From assembly GCF_020991415.1 (NCBI RefSeq), contig NZ_JAJMOY010000002.1:744001-808000 (forward strand): a stretch of 64,000 nt of DNA, read 5' to 3'. Shown in pieces: positions 8,935 through 17,680 of this stretch (positions within the stretch are counted from its first letter, which is position 1; every line of letters starts with the position of its first letter). The notes beneath the pieces are model-generated. The model did no database searches. It saw nothing but the letters and a program-made list of their open reading frames with translations, and was not told the DNA's origin. A program made the translations under genes and the position numbers. This stretch comes from Flavobacterium sp. ENC (lineage in GTDB: Bacteria; Bacteroidota; Bacteroidia; Flavobacteriales; Flavobacteriaceae).

Positions 8935-9348
8935 TTAAAGAAATTTTGCCTTCAATTCCGGAGTAGGAATCATACAGCTTTCTTTTTTACCATACCATTT
9001 GTATCGATTTTTAGCAATATAATCGTAAATATAATTTCTAAATTTTTCCGGAAAAATTTTCAACACGGAAGATAAACTATAAATTCCACCCAAATCATTA
9101 CCAATTTCAAGAACAGCAGAAGATTTATAATAGTACGCAACACCCGGATGATACAAAACAATGCTATCAATTTTATTTTGATCAATTCCTATATACTGAC
9201 AAATCTCAATTCCCAATTCCGATTGCAAAGCCACAAACCTAAAAATATCTTTTTTGTCATGTTTGATGATAAACTGAACGGCGCCATTACATAAATTGCA
9301 GACTCCGTCGAAGAGGATTATTTTTTTGTTTTTTGGAAGATCTTTCAT
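8935..9348 (-). CDS. thiol-disulfide oxidoreductase-like DCC family protein (DUF393)
   Basis: A 137-residue single-domain protein with the signature DGVCNLCNGAVQF near residue 15, whose CxxC gives the family its thioredoxin-like annotation. The rest (KYWYGKK-like C-terminus, FPEKFRNYIYDYIAKNRYKWYG) also fits. There is no signal peptide. The physiological substrate is not known for the family. The gene stands alone between two copies of the 101-bp palindrome. Confidence 0.85.
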   Translation of the reverse strand: MKDLPKNKKIILFDGVCNLCNGAVQFIIKHDKKDIFRFVALQSELGIEICQYIGIDQNKIDSIVLYHPGVAYYYKSSAVLEIGNDLGGIYSLSSVLKIFPEKFRNYIYDYIAKNRYKWYGKKESCMIPTPELKAKFL

Positions 9349-9382
9349 TTGGAAAATTTCAAGTTTAAGAGTTAGAGTTTTT

Positions 9383-9417
9383 AAGCTTTGTCAAAGCTTA
9401 AAACTTTGACAAAGCTT
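9383..9417. repeat. short inverted repeat
   Basis: AAGCTTTGTCAAAGCTT is nearly self-palindromic and is followed after one base by AAACTTTGACAAAGCTT, close to its reverse complement. It could fold into a strong hairpin or act as a terminator, but no T run follows. Confidence 0.6.
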
Positions 9418-9426
9418 GCATCTGGT

Positions 9427-9528
9427 TGTCATTTCGACGAAGGAGAAATCTTCGCAAGTAGCTCCGCTGCTAAAATCCCAATCTTTGTAGAGCTTCTCAC
9501 GAAGATTTCTCCTTCGTCGAAATGACAA
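9427..9528. repeat. ~102-bp imperfect palindrome, copy B
   Basis: Begins TTGTCATTTCGACGAAGGAG and ends TCCTTCGTCGAAATGACAA. Here the outer stem is almost perfect over about 20 bp. The interior repeats ATCTTCGCAAG and CACGAAGATTT. The outer arms differ in sequence from copy A but remain complementary. Confidence 0.88.
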
Positions 9529-9787
9529 TATTGGAGATTTCTTAAAATGAAATAATAAGTAGTCATAAATGCGGCTTTTTTGCTATTGATTCTATCTATA
9601 GAAATTTAATTTTTTATAAATTTAACGAATCAAAAACAGCTTTCATAAATAAGCGTTAAGCGTCTTTTTTAAATTTTACAGCTTCGTTTACAGCTCCGGC
9701 CGAGATGTTTATTTAAATCGCTTTATTTTAATTTTTGACTATTTTTTAATGTTTTTAAACTGTAAAAACCGCAACTCAAAACTGAAA

Positions 9788-11953
9788 CTACTTCTTACCC
9801 GCTTCAACAAACTCTAATTCATCCAGGCTTACTTTTGAAGTAAACATTCCGTAGTTTACCGTTGCTTTATTTTTTTCTATGGAATCAATACTTCCAACCG
9901 ATCTTCCATCCTGCATTCTTACTCTGTCACCCACTTTCAGAATTGGTTTCGGTTTTTCGATAACAGGCTTTAGTTTCTTTTCTTTTTTCTCTTTTCTGAT
10001 TTCTTCCACCTGAACCGTAACTTCGGCGATCACTTCTTTCTTCTTTTCGATTATCGCTTTTGCTTCTTTTGGAGTCGCTTTTTTACGTTTGGAATTTTCA
10101 ATTTCAATAATTTTCAAAAATTCACCGATGAGTTCTTTTTTGTTTTTGTTATTGAAATATTTCTCCGAGATGTCTTCAATTTTTTGCCCAATGTAAATGG
10201 TCTTTTGGTTGCTGTCGTACAATTCCTGATAGCTTTCCAGTTTTTGTTTGATTTTTACATTGATGTTTTCCATTTTCTTGCTTTCCTCACGTGCCCTCGT
10301 TTCTTCTTCTTTCAAATTGATAGAAGTTTTTTCAAGCTTGGAACGTTCTTTCTGAAGGGTTGCAATCGTTTTATCAAAACGGACTTTGCCGACTTCAATT
10401 TTCTTTTTCGCACGATTAATCAATCCAAACGGAATGCCGTTTTTCAAGGCCACTTCAAATGTAAAAGAACTTCCGGCCTGACCAAGGGCCAGTTTGTACA
10501 TAGGTTCAAGAGACTTTTCGTCAAACATCATATTGGCGTTTGTAGCAAAAGGCAATTCGTTGGCGAGAATCTTCAGATTAGAATAATGCGTCGTGATAAT
10601 TCCGAAAGCTTCACGATGATAGAATTCTTCCAGAAAGATTTCTGCTAAGGCGCCACCCAATTCAGGATCAGATCCTGTACCAAACTCATCAATCAGAAAC
10701 ATGGTTTTTTTATTACACTTTTTCAGGAAATAATTCATGTTTTTCAATCGATAGCTGTAGGTACTCAGGTGATTTTCAATAGATTGATTGTCGCCGATAT
10801 CTGTTAAAATCCTATCAAACAGAAAGGTTTCACTTCGTTCATGTACCGGAATCAGCATTCCGGATTGTAACATTAACTGGAGTAAACCAACTGTTTTAAG
10901 CGAAATTGTTTTTCCTCCTGCATTAGGTCCTGAAATAACAATAATTCGGTTATCTTGTTTTAATTCAATAGTTTGCGGATGCGTGATTTCGTTTTTCTGC
11001 TTGTTATTGAGATACAAAATCGGATGATACGCTTCCCTGAAGAATAATCTTCTTTCTTCCGTAATCGTTGGCAGAATTCCATTGATTCTGTTGGCGTACT
11101 TTGCTTTTCCAGCTACCACATCAATATCACTTAAAAACTCCTGATATTTAATTAATAACGGTAAAAAAGGACGAATTGCATTAGATAATTGCTTTAAAAT
11201 TCGCGTAATTTCCTCTTTTTCTTCGTATTCAAGATTTGCTAATTCCCTTGAATATTGTAAAGTTGCTTCAGGTTCGATATAGGCAATACTTCCGGTTTTG
11301 GAACTTCCTAAAATAGAACCTTTTACTTTACGGCGATACATGGCCAAAACTGCCAAAACCCTGCGGTTCTGTACAAAACTTTCCTTAATATCGTCCAGAT
11401 AGCCAAGACTGTTATTGTGGGTAAGGGCAACTCCAAAACTTTGGTTTACTTTACCGCGAACGATATTCATATTTTGACGAATGCTCAAAAGGGCAGGCGA
11501 GGCGTTGTCTTTTATCTCACCATATTTGTCTACAATGGCGTCAATTAGTGTTACAATGTCTTTTGTATATTCGACTCTTGAAGCCCTTGCATTTAAATTC
11601 GGATAATAGTCATCGAATTTTTTAAGGAAATTCAGCAGGAAATTCGATGTTGATGAAAGCGTCGCAATTTTCCTGAAACTGCCCACTTCCAGAAAACTGT
11701 CTTCGATGGCCAGAAATTTAATTTCGTGCGTTATCGCGTCAAAACCATGATTGGGAATTGCGTTATTATTCTGAAACGACGAAACATATTCTGATGTCTG
11801 CATCAAAGCCTGCATCAAAGTTTCCTTGTCTCTAAATGGAGTTATATGTAAAGCTTTTTCCTTTCCAATGTCGGTATTGCAACCAGCTGAAATGGTTTCG
11901 AGTACGGTTGGAAATTGTAAGTCTTGTAATGTTTTTTCGGTAATACTGATCAT
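9788..11953 (-). CDS. MutS2-type DNA-binding ATPase without Smr domain
   Basis: MutS-family ATPase related to MutS2, which acts on recombination intermediates or collided ribosomes rather than mismatches. The N-terminal lever/clamp region (about 1-310) is followed by the ATPase: Walker A GPNAGGKTISLKT near residue 340, DIGDNQSIENHLSTYS near 390, Walker B FLIDEFGTGSDP near 420, and ITTHYSNLK near 455. A long lysine/glutamate-rich coil (about 520-650) precedes a KOW-like tail (GDRVRMQDGRSVGSIDSI). The protein ends there at 721 residues. The C-terminal Smr nuclease domain with its LDLHG-type motif, present in ~780-residue MutS2, is absent. Confidence 0.88.
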   Translation of the reverse strand: MISITEKTLQDLQFPTVLETISAGCNTDIGKEKALHITPFRDKETLMQALMQTSEYVSSFQNNNAIPNHGFDAITHEIKFLAIEDSFLEVGSFRKIATLSSTSNFLLNFLKKFDDYYPNLNARASRVEYTKDIVTLIDAIVDKYGEIKDNASPALLSIRQNMNIVRGKVNQSFGVALTHNNSLGYLDDIKESFVQNRRVLAVLAMYRRKVKGSILGSSKTGSIAYIEPEATLQYSRELANLEYEEKEEITRILKQLSNAIRPFLPLLIKYQEFLSDIDVVAGKAKYANRINGILPTITEERRLFFREAYHPILYLNNKQKNEITHPQTIELKQDNRIIVISGPNAGGKTISLKTVGLLQLMLQSGMLIPVHERSETFLFDRILTDIGDNQSIENHLSTYSYRLKNMNYFLKKCNKKTMFLIDEFGTGSDPELGGALAEIFLEEFYHREAFGIITTHYSNLKILANELPFATNANMMFDEKSLEPMYKLALGQAGSSFTFEVALKNGIPFGLINRAKKKIEVGKVRFDKTIATLQKERSKLEKTSINLKEEETRAREESKKMENINVKIKQKLESYQELYDSNQKTIYIGQKIEDISEKYFNNKNKKELIGEFLKIIEIENSKRKKATPKEAKAIIEKKKEVIAEVTVQVEEIRKEKKEKKLKPVIEKPKPILKVGDRVRMQDGRSVGSIDSIEKNKATVNYGMFTSKVSLDELEFVEAGKK

Positions 11954-11975
11954 TTATTCTCTTTATGAAGTCACG

Positions 11976-11983
11976 CAAAAGTA
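11976..11983 (-). promoter_or_regulatory. Bacteroidota -7 promoter box for the mutS2-like gene
   Basis: The minus strand reads TACTTTTG (TAnnTTTG) 23 bases before the ATG. No clear -33 element was found. Confidence 0.5.
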
Positions 11984-12082
11984 CAAAAATTGTAGCATTG
12001 AATGAGGTAAAGTTTTGGTCTAATTTTATAGTGTGTAAATATGATTGCAATAAAAAAATTCCGAAATTCGCATAAAAAAAGT

Positions 12083-12748
12083 ATGGACGTTAAAATGCAT
12101 GATTCCTGGAAGCCCGTTTTGAAAGAGGAGTTTGAAAAGCCCTATTTCAACGAATTAATTGCTTTTGTAAAATCAGAATATGCGACCAGGATTTGTTATC
12201 CAAAAGGTAGCCAGATTTTTTCTGCTTTTGACCATTGCCATTTTGATCAGGTAAAGGTTGTAATCATCGGACAAGATCCGTATCACGGTCCTAATCAGGC
12301 CAATGGATTGTGTTTTTCTGTAAATGACGGAATTCCGTTTCCGCCTTCACTTCAGAATATTTTTAAGGAAATTGAAACCGATTTAAATAAGCCGTTACCA
12401 AAAACAGGTAATTTAGAACGTTGGGCAGATCAGGGTGTTTTTCTTTTAAATGCTACTTTAACCGTTCGACAATCTGAAGCAGGAAGCCATCAGGGAAAAG
12501 GCTGGGAAAAATTTACAGATGCCGTTATTAAGCAAATCTCTGCCGAGAGTAAAAATGTGGTTTTTTTACTTTGGGGAGGTTTTGCCCAAAAGAAAGCAGC
12601 ATTAATTGACGCTTCAAAACATCATATTTTAAAATCAGGACATCCTTCACCTTTAAGTGCAAATAGAGGATTTTGGTTTGGGAACAAACATTTCAGCCAG
12701 ACGAATGCTTTTCTGAAATCGAAAGGGATTCAAGAGATTGAGTGGTAA
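12083..12748 (+). CDS. ung: uracil-DNA glycosylase, family 1
   Basis: Removes uracil from DNA to start base-excision repair. Seen: the water-activating loop GQDPYHGPNQANGL near residue 62, GVFLLNATLTVRQ near 124 and the leucine-intercalation motif HPSPLSANRGFWF near 188. The ATG at 12083 gives 221 residues beginning MDVKMHDSWKPVL, matching the family; an upstream ATG at 12041 would add a basic 14-residue extension and is less likely. The gene is followed by palindrome copy C. Confidence 0.95.
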   Translation: MDVKMHDSWKPVLKEEFEKPYFNELIAFVKSEYATRICYPKGSQIFSAFDHCHFDQVKVVIIGQDPYHGPNQANGLCFSVNDGIPFPPSLQNIFKEIETDLNKPLPKTGNLERWADQGVFLLNATLTVRQSEAGSHQGKGWEKFTDAVIKQISAESKNVVFLLWGGFAQKKAALIDASKHHILKSGHPSPLSANRGFWFGNKHFSQTNAFLKSKGIQEIEW

Positions 12749-12797
12749 TCTTACACCATATAGGTGACGTTAGTCACATATAAGTTTTATAGAATCT

Positions 12798-12898
12798 TGT
12801 CATTTTGGGGAACGAGAAATCTTAGTTGGCAACTTTGCAACAAGGATCTAATCTTTGTTGAGCTTCTTGCGAAGATTTCCCGTTGCTCGAAACGACAA
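12798..12898. repeat. ~101-bp imperfect palindrome, copy C
   Basis: Begins TGTCATTTTGGGGAACGAGA and ends TTTCCCGTTGCTCGAAACGACA, with interior ATCTTAG...CAACTTTGCAA and GAGCTTCTTGCGAAGATTT. It is more diverged than copies A and B. It lies between ung and a converging gene. Confidence 0.82.
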
Positions 12899-12906
12899 AA
12901 TGTTGA

Positions 12907-13293
12907 TTATTTTTCTAAAGGTTTTTTGATGATTTCGTCTAAAACGGCTTTACTTTCGTAGTTAATTACCTTTAGGATAATTTCCTGATTTTTGATGGTT
13001 TTGCCTTCAATTACATAAAGTTTTCCTTTTTTGAAAGGCACATTGCTCTGATCAAAATCAACATCTCCGTAAGTTAGTGTTTTTCTAACATCGGCTGTGT
13101 CAACCCATTTTTCATTTAAGGTCTGAATTGCCTGTGGTGAATATTGAAAAGGTTTTGTACGCAGATTATTTAAAACCCTGGCATTTGGAAAGTAATTGCA
13201 TCTGGTGTCTTTCCCACTAAAAACAAGCGCTACGAAAAAGCATCCCATAATAAGACCAATCAAATAATAAGCAAAACGATGTACGAACTTCAT
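12907..13293 (-). CDS. single-pass membrane protein, possibly DUF4258 family
   Basis: A 128-residue protein from the ATG at 13293 (MKFVHRFAYYLIGLIMGCFF); a possible start 18 bases upstream would add six residues. Residues ~8-26 form one membrane segment. The remainder is a small soluble domain with GKDTRCNYFPNARVL, LTYGDVDFDQSNV and KKGKLYVIEGKT. It resembles the DUF4258 proteins recalled from flavobacteria, but this was not searched. It lies directly downstream of alanine dehydrogenase on the same strand (36-base gap), so cotranscription is likely. Function unknown. Confidence 0.75.
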   Translation of the reverse strand: MKFVHRFAYYLIGLIMGCFFVALVFSGKDTRCNYFPNARVLNNLRTKPFQYSPQAIQTLNEKWVDTADVRKTLTYGDVDFDQSNVPFKKGKLYVIEGKTIKNQEIILKVINYESKAVLDEIIKKPLEK

Positions 13294-13329
13294 GAAATAA
13301 TTTTTTGGCAAAGGTACATTAAAGTTCCT

Positions 13330-14529
13330 TTAAAAAACAAGTAAATTGATATCGTTATCCGGTAAATCAAACCATTCTCCAATGGCTTTATTAGTCAGGA
13401 TTCCATGATACAGGTAAACTCCGTTTTTCAGTCCTTTATTGCATCTTATCGAACTTTCCAGGCCACCTTCTTCCGCTATTTGAAGCAGGTAAGGTGTTAA
13501 GATGTTACTTATTGAAAGTGAGGCAGTTTTGGAATATCGTGAAGGAATATTAGGTACACAATAATGCAAAACATTGCTTTTGATGAAGGTTGGTTTTTCA
13601 TGTGTTGTAACTTCCGAGGTTTCAAAACATCCTCCGGTATCAATACTTACATCAACGATTACGGCACCTTTTTTCATGTGCTCTACCATAGTTTCTGTCA
13701 CTATAATAGGACAGCGTTCTTTTCCGCGCATGGCTCCAATTGCAACATCGCAGCGTCTTAACGCTTTTAATAGTGCTTTCTGCTGTACGGTTGAAGTGAA
13801 GATTCTCTGGTTTAAATTATTCTGCAGGCGACGCAATTTGGTAATTGAATTGTCAAAAACTTTTACGTTTGCACCCAGGCCAATGGCTGTTTTAGCGGCA
13901 AATTCACCTACAGTTCCGGCTCCTAAAATGACAACTTCAGTAGGAGGGACGCCGGTAATATTTCCAAACAGAAGGCCTTTTCCAAATTCATCCGTAATCA
14001 TTAATTCGGCAGCAATAAGGATCGAGGCAGTTCCTGCTATTTCACTCAACGATTTTACCGCAGGGTATGATCCGTCTTCATCTTTTATATATTCAAAAGC
14101 AAGTGCAGTGATTTTTTTTTGCGCTAAAGCTTCGAAGTATGTTTTTTTCTTGGTTTTTAACTGAATAGCAGAAATGATGATTGTTTCAGGATTAATCATT
14201 TCAATTTCAGCGAGAGTAGGCGGCTCTACTTTGAGCAGCATCGGACAGCCAAATACTTTTTTGGTGTCTTTTGTCACTTCTGCACCGGCATCTGCATATT
14301 CTTTATCGGTATAACTTGAACTTTCTCCGGCTCCGGATTCAATCATAACGCGATGACCTTCATAAGTTAATGAGTTCACGGCGTCAGGAGTCAGGCAAAT
14401 ACGACGCTCCTGATAACTTGTTTCTTTAGGGATTCCTATAAAAAGCTCTCTTTTAAATCGGCCCACTTCAAGTTTTTCTTCTTGTGGCAACAATTGTTGT
14501 TTCGTAAATGGAGTTAAGGTAATTGACAT
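13330..14529 (-). CDS. ald: alanine dehydrogenase
   Basis: NAD-dependent oxidative deamination of L-alanine to pyruvate and ammonium. The N-terminal catalytic half has GIPKETSYQERRICLTPDAV near residue 34 and MLLKVEPPTLAEI near 97. The Rossmann NAD domain has VVILGAGTVGEFAAKTAIGLG near 203. Length 399 is longer than the ~370 of Bacillus enzymes because of a ~28-residue N-terminal extension common in flavobacterial homologues. Transhydrogenase alpha subunits share the fold, but no beta-subunit gene is present. Confidence 0.92.
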   Translation of the reverse strand: MSITLTPFTKQQLLPQEEKLEVGRFKRELFIGIPKETSYQERRICLTPDAVNSLTYEGHRVMIESGAGESSSYTDKEYADAGAEVTKDTKKVFGCPMLLKVEPPTLAEIEMINPETIIISAIQLKTKKKTYFEALAQKKITALAFEYIKDEDGSYPAVKSLSEIAGTASILIAAELMITDEFGKGLLFGNITGVPPTEVVILGAGTVGEFAAKTAIGLGANVKVFDNSITKLRRLQNNLNQRIFTSTVQQKALLKALRRCDVAIGAMRGKERCPIIVTETMVEHMKKGAVIVDVSIDTGGCFETSEVTTHEKPTFIKSNVLHYCVPNIPSRYSKTASLSISNILTPYLLQIAEEGGLESSIRCNKGLKNGVYLYHGILTNKAIGEWFDLPDNDINLLVF

Positions 14530-14660
14530 GGATTGTGCGAAAAATTAAGAGTACAAATTACGTAAAAAGTTTTAAAGTAAGTTTATATATATGTTACAAT
14601 AATTATAATATTTGATTTAGTACTTATAAGTTATTTATATTGTTGCATACGTGATATTAT

Positions 14661-15173
14661 TTAATCGTCATAAGCATTAATATAAACTTCAGTAGGATAA
14701 GAGGTTGCGCCGAAAAAAGTAAAACAGGTGTAAACAAAAGGATTTTCGGCAGATTCTTTTCCATTCCAAAATTTTCCTTTTATATCGAAGGTAATTTTAT
14801 CGCGATTTGCATCGATCTGAGCGGAATAAAAACCCAGACGTTCCATTTCTTTTTGAATTTTTAAATGTTTGATATCTAAGGAATTATTTGTAATGTCAAA
14901 CGTTCCTGATTCTGTTTGATTCATTTGCACGACTAATTGTTTAATCGAAAAATAATGAGTCATTAAAAACCCTGATAGATTAAAGTACACCCAATAAGAA
15001 TAAAAACAAATGAAAACTGAAATAAAGATTCGGACAAAAATAGTCTGTCTTTTGTATAACAATATTAAAAGTATTTCAAGAATCAATAGCCCTATTCCTA
15101 GTATTTGATTCCAATAGAAAAGTGGTAAAATAATCAGGAAAATTAAAAGGATAAAAATAGTTTTCTTTAGCAT
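14661..15173 (-). CDS. hypothetical membrane protein
   Basis: A 170-residue protein not recognised. Residues ~1-85 contain three hydrophobic segments (LLIFLIILPLFYW, IGLLILEILLILLY, IFISVFICFYSYWVYF). The remaining ~85 residues are a polar domain with two segments resembling beta-strands (TFDITNNSLDIKHL, KITFDIKGKFWNG). It sits between tsaE and ald on the same strand, with AT-rich gaps of about 100-130 bases on each side. Confidence 0.7.
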   Translation of the reverse strand: MLKKTIFILLIFLIILPLFYWNQILGIGLLILEILLILLYKRQTIFVRIFISVFICFYSYWVYFNLSGFLMTHYFSIKQLVVQMNQTESGTFDITNNSLDIKHLKIQKEMERLGFYSAQIDANRDKITFDIKGKFWNGKESAENPFVYTCFTFFGATSYPTEVYINAYDD

Positions 15174-15271
15174 TTTACTTAAATATATACTTTTGAATAT
15201 GGATTCTTCTAACTAAAATATCTAAAAAACGCAATGCTTTTTTGAAAAAAAGAAACATGGTATTCTGAAAT

Positions 15272-15679
15272 TTAGACTAATTCCAATTCTCTTTTTCCAT
15301 TTGCCAGCAACTTAATATTAATCGTTGAAGTTTCTTCAGGAAGCAAATTTGCTATTTTTTCAGACCATTCAATAAAGCACCAGTTACCGGAATACAAATA
15401 ATCATCTACACCCATATCCAAGGCTTCTGTTTCTTTGTTCAGACGATAAAAATCAAAATGATAAACAATTTGGCCGTCAGAAGTATAATATTCATTAACT
15501 AAAGAAAAAGTCGGACTGCTCGTGGCATCTTCAACTCCAAGAGTTTTGCATAATTGTTTGATTAAAGTCGTTTTTCCAACGCCCATTTCTCCGTTGAACA
15601 GAATGATTTTCTTTGGGTGCTGAGCCAATATTTGTGTTGCTGCTTCTTTAATCTGATCTAATGAAAAAATAATATTCAT
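15272..15679 (-). CDS. tsaE: tRNA t6A biosynthesis ATPase TsaE
   Basis: P-loop ATPase of the TsaBDE complex that completes N6-threonylcarbamoyladenosine on tRNA. At 135 residues it is a full-length member. Seen: Walker A NGEMGVGKTTLIKQL near residue 28, SSPTFSLVNEYY near 53, YHFDFYRLN near 74 and FIEWSEKI near 103. It follows porX on the same strand, separated by a repeat-rich gap. Confidence 0.92.
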   Translation of the reverse strand: MNIIFSLDQIKEAATQILAQHPKKIILFNGEMGVGKTTLIKQLCKTLGVEDATSSPTFSLVNEYYTSDGQIVYHFDFYRLNKETEALDMGVDDYLYSGNWCFIEWSEKIANLLPEETSTINIKLLANGKRELELV

Positions 15680-15707
15680 TTCTTAATTTTAATTTTGAAT
15701 GGTTTTC

Positions 15708-15898
15708 AGTCGCAGTGTCAGTGTCAGTCGCAGTCTCAGTCGCAGTCTCAGTTTTCAGGTATAGAACTGATCGTGATGCTAAAACTTATTTGCCACGAAT
15801 TTCACAAATTTACACTAATTTAAAGGTGTTATTTAAAGAGATTCGTGGCAACTTTTTTTTACTGTCAACTGAGACTGAAAACTGTGACTGTTACAGTA
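15708..15898. repeat. composite inverted repeat: CAGTCTCAGT words flanking a GCCACGAATTT / GATTCGTGGC hairpin
   Basis: From 15708 the words CAGTCGCAGTGTCAGTG and CAGTCTCAGTCGCAG repeat in tandem. The far end (about 15865-15898) reads CTGTCAACTGAGACTGAAAACTGTGACTG, partly complementary to them. Inside, GCCACGAATTTCACAAATTT (from about 15791) pairs with GATTCGTGGC (about 15840-15850). The element fills the gap between porX and tsaE. Confidence 0.7.
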
Positions 15899-15905
15899 AA
15901 CTTTC

Positions 15906-17459
15906 CTACTTAGGGTTAAATACCAAAAACGGAATAATCATTTCTTCTAATGAAATTCCACCGTGCTGGTATGTATTTCTATAATAACTCACATAATGAT
16001 TGTAGTTGTTTACATAGGCCAAAAAGAAGTCGTTTTTAGCGAAAATAAACGAACTGCTCATATTTATGGCCGGCAAGCCAATATCTTTTGGTTCTTTTAC
16101 GACATAGACATCTTTTTGCTCGTAAGTGAGACTACGACCGGTTTTATAGCGCAAATTTAAACTTGTATTTTTATCTCCAACTACTTTTGACGGGTTTTTT
16201 ACATTAATAGTTCCGTGATCTGTAGTCAGAATCAGTTTGAAACCTAAAAGTTGAGCCTGCTGGATAATTTCCAGCAAAGGAGAATTTTTAAACCAGCTCA
16301 ATGTTAATGATCGGTAGGCTTTATCATCTGAGGCGAGTTCTTTTACGACATCCATTTCAGTTTTGGCATGCGATAACATATCGACGAAATTATAGACCAC
16401 TGTTACCAGATCATTGCCTTTTAAGGCTTTAAAATTCTCGGCCAGTTTTTTTCCGCCGGCATAATTGGTGATTTTAAAATAATCTTCTTTAATGTTTAAG
16501 CCCAAACGTTTCAATTGTGCGCTTAAAAATTCGGCTTCGTAAAGGTTTTTTCCGCCGTCTTCCACGTCATTTTTCCAGTATTGCGGAAATTGTTTTTCCA
16601 TTTCAGTGGGCAATAAACCGGAGAAAATAGCATTTCTGGCATATTGTGTCGCTGTCGGAAGAATAGAGAAATACGGGACTTCTTTTTCCAGCTTATAGTA
16701 GTTGGCCACTACGGTTTCAAAAGATTTCCACTGGTCGTAACGCAAATTATCAATCACGACAAACAAAATAGGCTTGTCTTTCTTTTTGATTTCAGGAACT
16801 ACTAATTCCTTAAACAGCGTATGTGACTGAATAGGTTTGTCTGCTTTTGGTGCAAACCAGTCTTCGTAATTACGTTCAATATACTTTCCAAATTGAGAAT
16901 TGGCTTCTACTTTTTGAGATTCCAGTATTTCAATCATACCCTGATCATTGATGTTTTCGAGTTCTAATTCCCAAAATATCAATTTTTTGTATAGTTCCAC
17001 CCAGTCTTCAAAAGAATTCACCATGGCTAATTCCATTGAGATTTTTCGAAATTCTTTCTGGTAATCTAAGGTTGTTTTTTCCGAAATTAATCTGGAATGA
17101 TCCAGATTCTTCTTTAAACTCAGTAAAATCTGATTCGGATTTACCGGTTTTATCAGATAATCAGCGATTTTAGAACCAATGGCTTCTTCCATTATATATT
17201 CTTCTTCACTTTTGGTAATCATAATCATCGGAATGGCTGATTTTTTTTCTTTCATTTCAGAAAGTGTTTCCAGGCCGCTCATTCCGGGCATATTTTCATC
17301 TAAAAAAACGATGTCAAAATTATCTTCGTCAAACAGTGCAATTGCGTCTAAACCGTTGTTACAAGTGGTAACAGCGTAATTTTTCTTTTCGAGAAATAAT
17401 ATATGTGGTTTCAAAAGATCGATCTCGTCATCGACCCAAAGTATTTTTATCTTATCCAT
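15906..17459 (-). CDS. porX: PorX-type bifunctional response regulator / PglZ phosphatase
   Basis: Regulator of the type IX secretion system in Bacteroidota. Residues ~1-120 form a receiver domain: ILWVDDEID acidic pocket, phospho-acceptor in FLDENMPG near residue 54, and a K in LIKPVNP. The C-terminal ~300 residues are a PglZ/alkaline-phosphatase domain: VVIDNLRYDQWK near 240, the nucleophile region PTATQYARNAIF near 272, and the metal ligands in LTTDHGT near 420. There is no DNA-binding domain. The ATG at 17459 is preferred over a TTG two codons upstream. A T9SS cargo protein is encoded at 26014-28974. Confidence 0.9.
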   Translation of the reverse strand: MDKIKILWVDDEIDLLKPHILFLEKKNYAVTTCNNGLDAIALFDEDNFDIVFLDENMPGMSGLETLSEMKEKKSAIPMIMITKSEEEYIMEEAIGSKIADYLIKPVNPNQILLSLKKNLDHSRLISEKTTLDYQKEFRKISMELAMVNSFEDWVELYKKLIFWELELENINDQGMIEILESQKVEANSQFGKYIERNYEDWFAPKADKPIQSHTLFKELVVPEIKKKDKPILFVVIDNLRYDQWKSFETVVANYYKLEKEVPYFSILPTATQYARNAIFSGLLPTEMEKQFPQYWKNDVEDGGKNLYEAEFLSAQLKRLGLNIKEDYFKITNYAGGKKLAENFKALKGNDLVTVVYNFVDMLSHAKTEMDVVKELASDDKAYRSLTLSWFKNSPLLEIIQQAQLLGFKLILTTDHGTINVKNPSKVVGDKNTSLNLRYKTGRSLTYEQKDVYVVKEPKDIGLPAINMSSSFIFAKNDFFLAYVNNYNHYVSYYRNTYQHGGISLEEMIIPFLVFNPK

Positions 17460-17649
17460 AAACAAAATTAATTTTAATGCAATTTAAAGGTATAGAACTT
17501 AAAAAGTATTAAAAATAGTATAAAATTCAGAATAACAAATTATGTTTTTTTTGCAAATACCTTTTGATGAATCAGGGTCTGATAATATACCCGTATGGAA
17601 TGCCGTTATTTTTAAATCAAAAACCGAAAACTCTTTATAGTTATTTACT

Positions 17650-17657
17650 TATATTTG
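17650..17657 (+). promoter_or_regulatory. Bacteroidota -7 box before the HD-domain gene
   Basis: TATATTTG matches TAnnTTTG and lies 24 bases before a GTG at 17681. This argues that translation starts there rather than at the ATG at 17564. Confidence 0.55.
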
Positions 17658-17680
17658 TTGACCTAAAAAAGAACCAAATA

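Larger units (their letters stand above)
9349..9787. other. 439-bp gene-free stretch
   Basis: Contains the inverted repeat at 9383-9417 and copy B of the 101-bp palindrome (9427-9528). The remaining ~260 bases are AT-rich; I saw no gene, promoter or clear hairpin in them beyond short words such as GCGTTAAGCG (about 9653-9662). Confidence 0.6.

Noticed and set aside
8740..9075. 111-codon plus-strand frame
   Set aside because: Runs through the palindrome copy A and antisense to the DCC gene; composition matches the repeat, not a protein.
8788..9528. Possible insertion sequence around the DCC gene bracketed by two palindromes
   Set aside because: The DCC protein is not a transposase, the palindromes are not oriented as simple terminal repeats, and no target duplication was seen.
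10184..10648. 154-codon frame antisense to the MutS2-like gene
   Set aside because: Phe-rich translation produced by the Lys/Glu-rich coil on the other strand.
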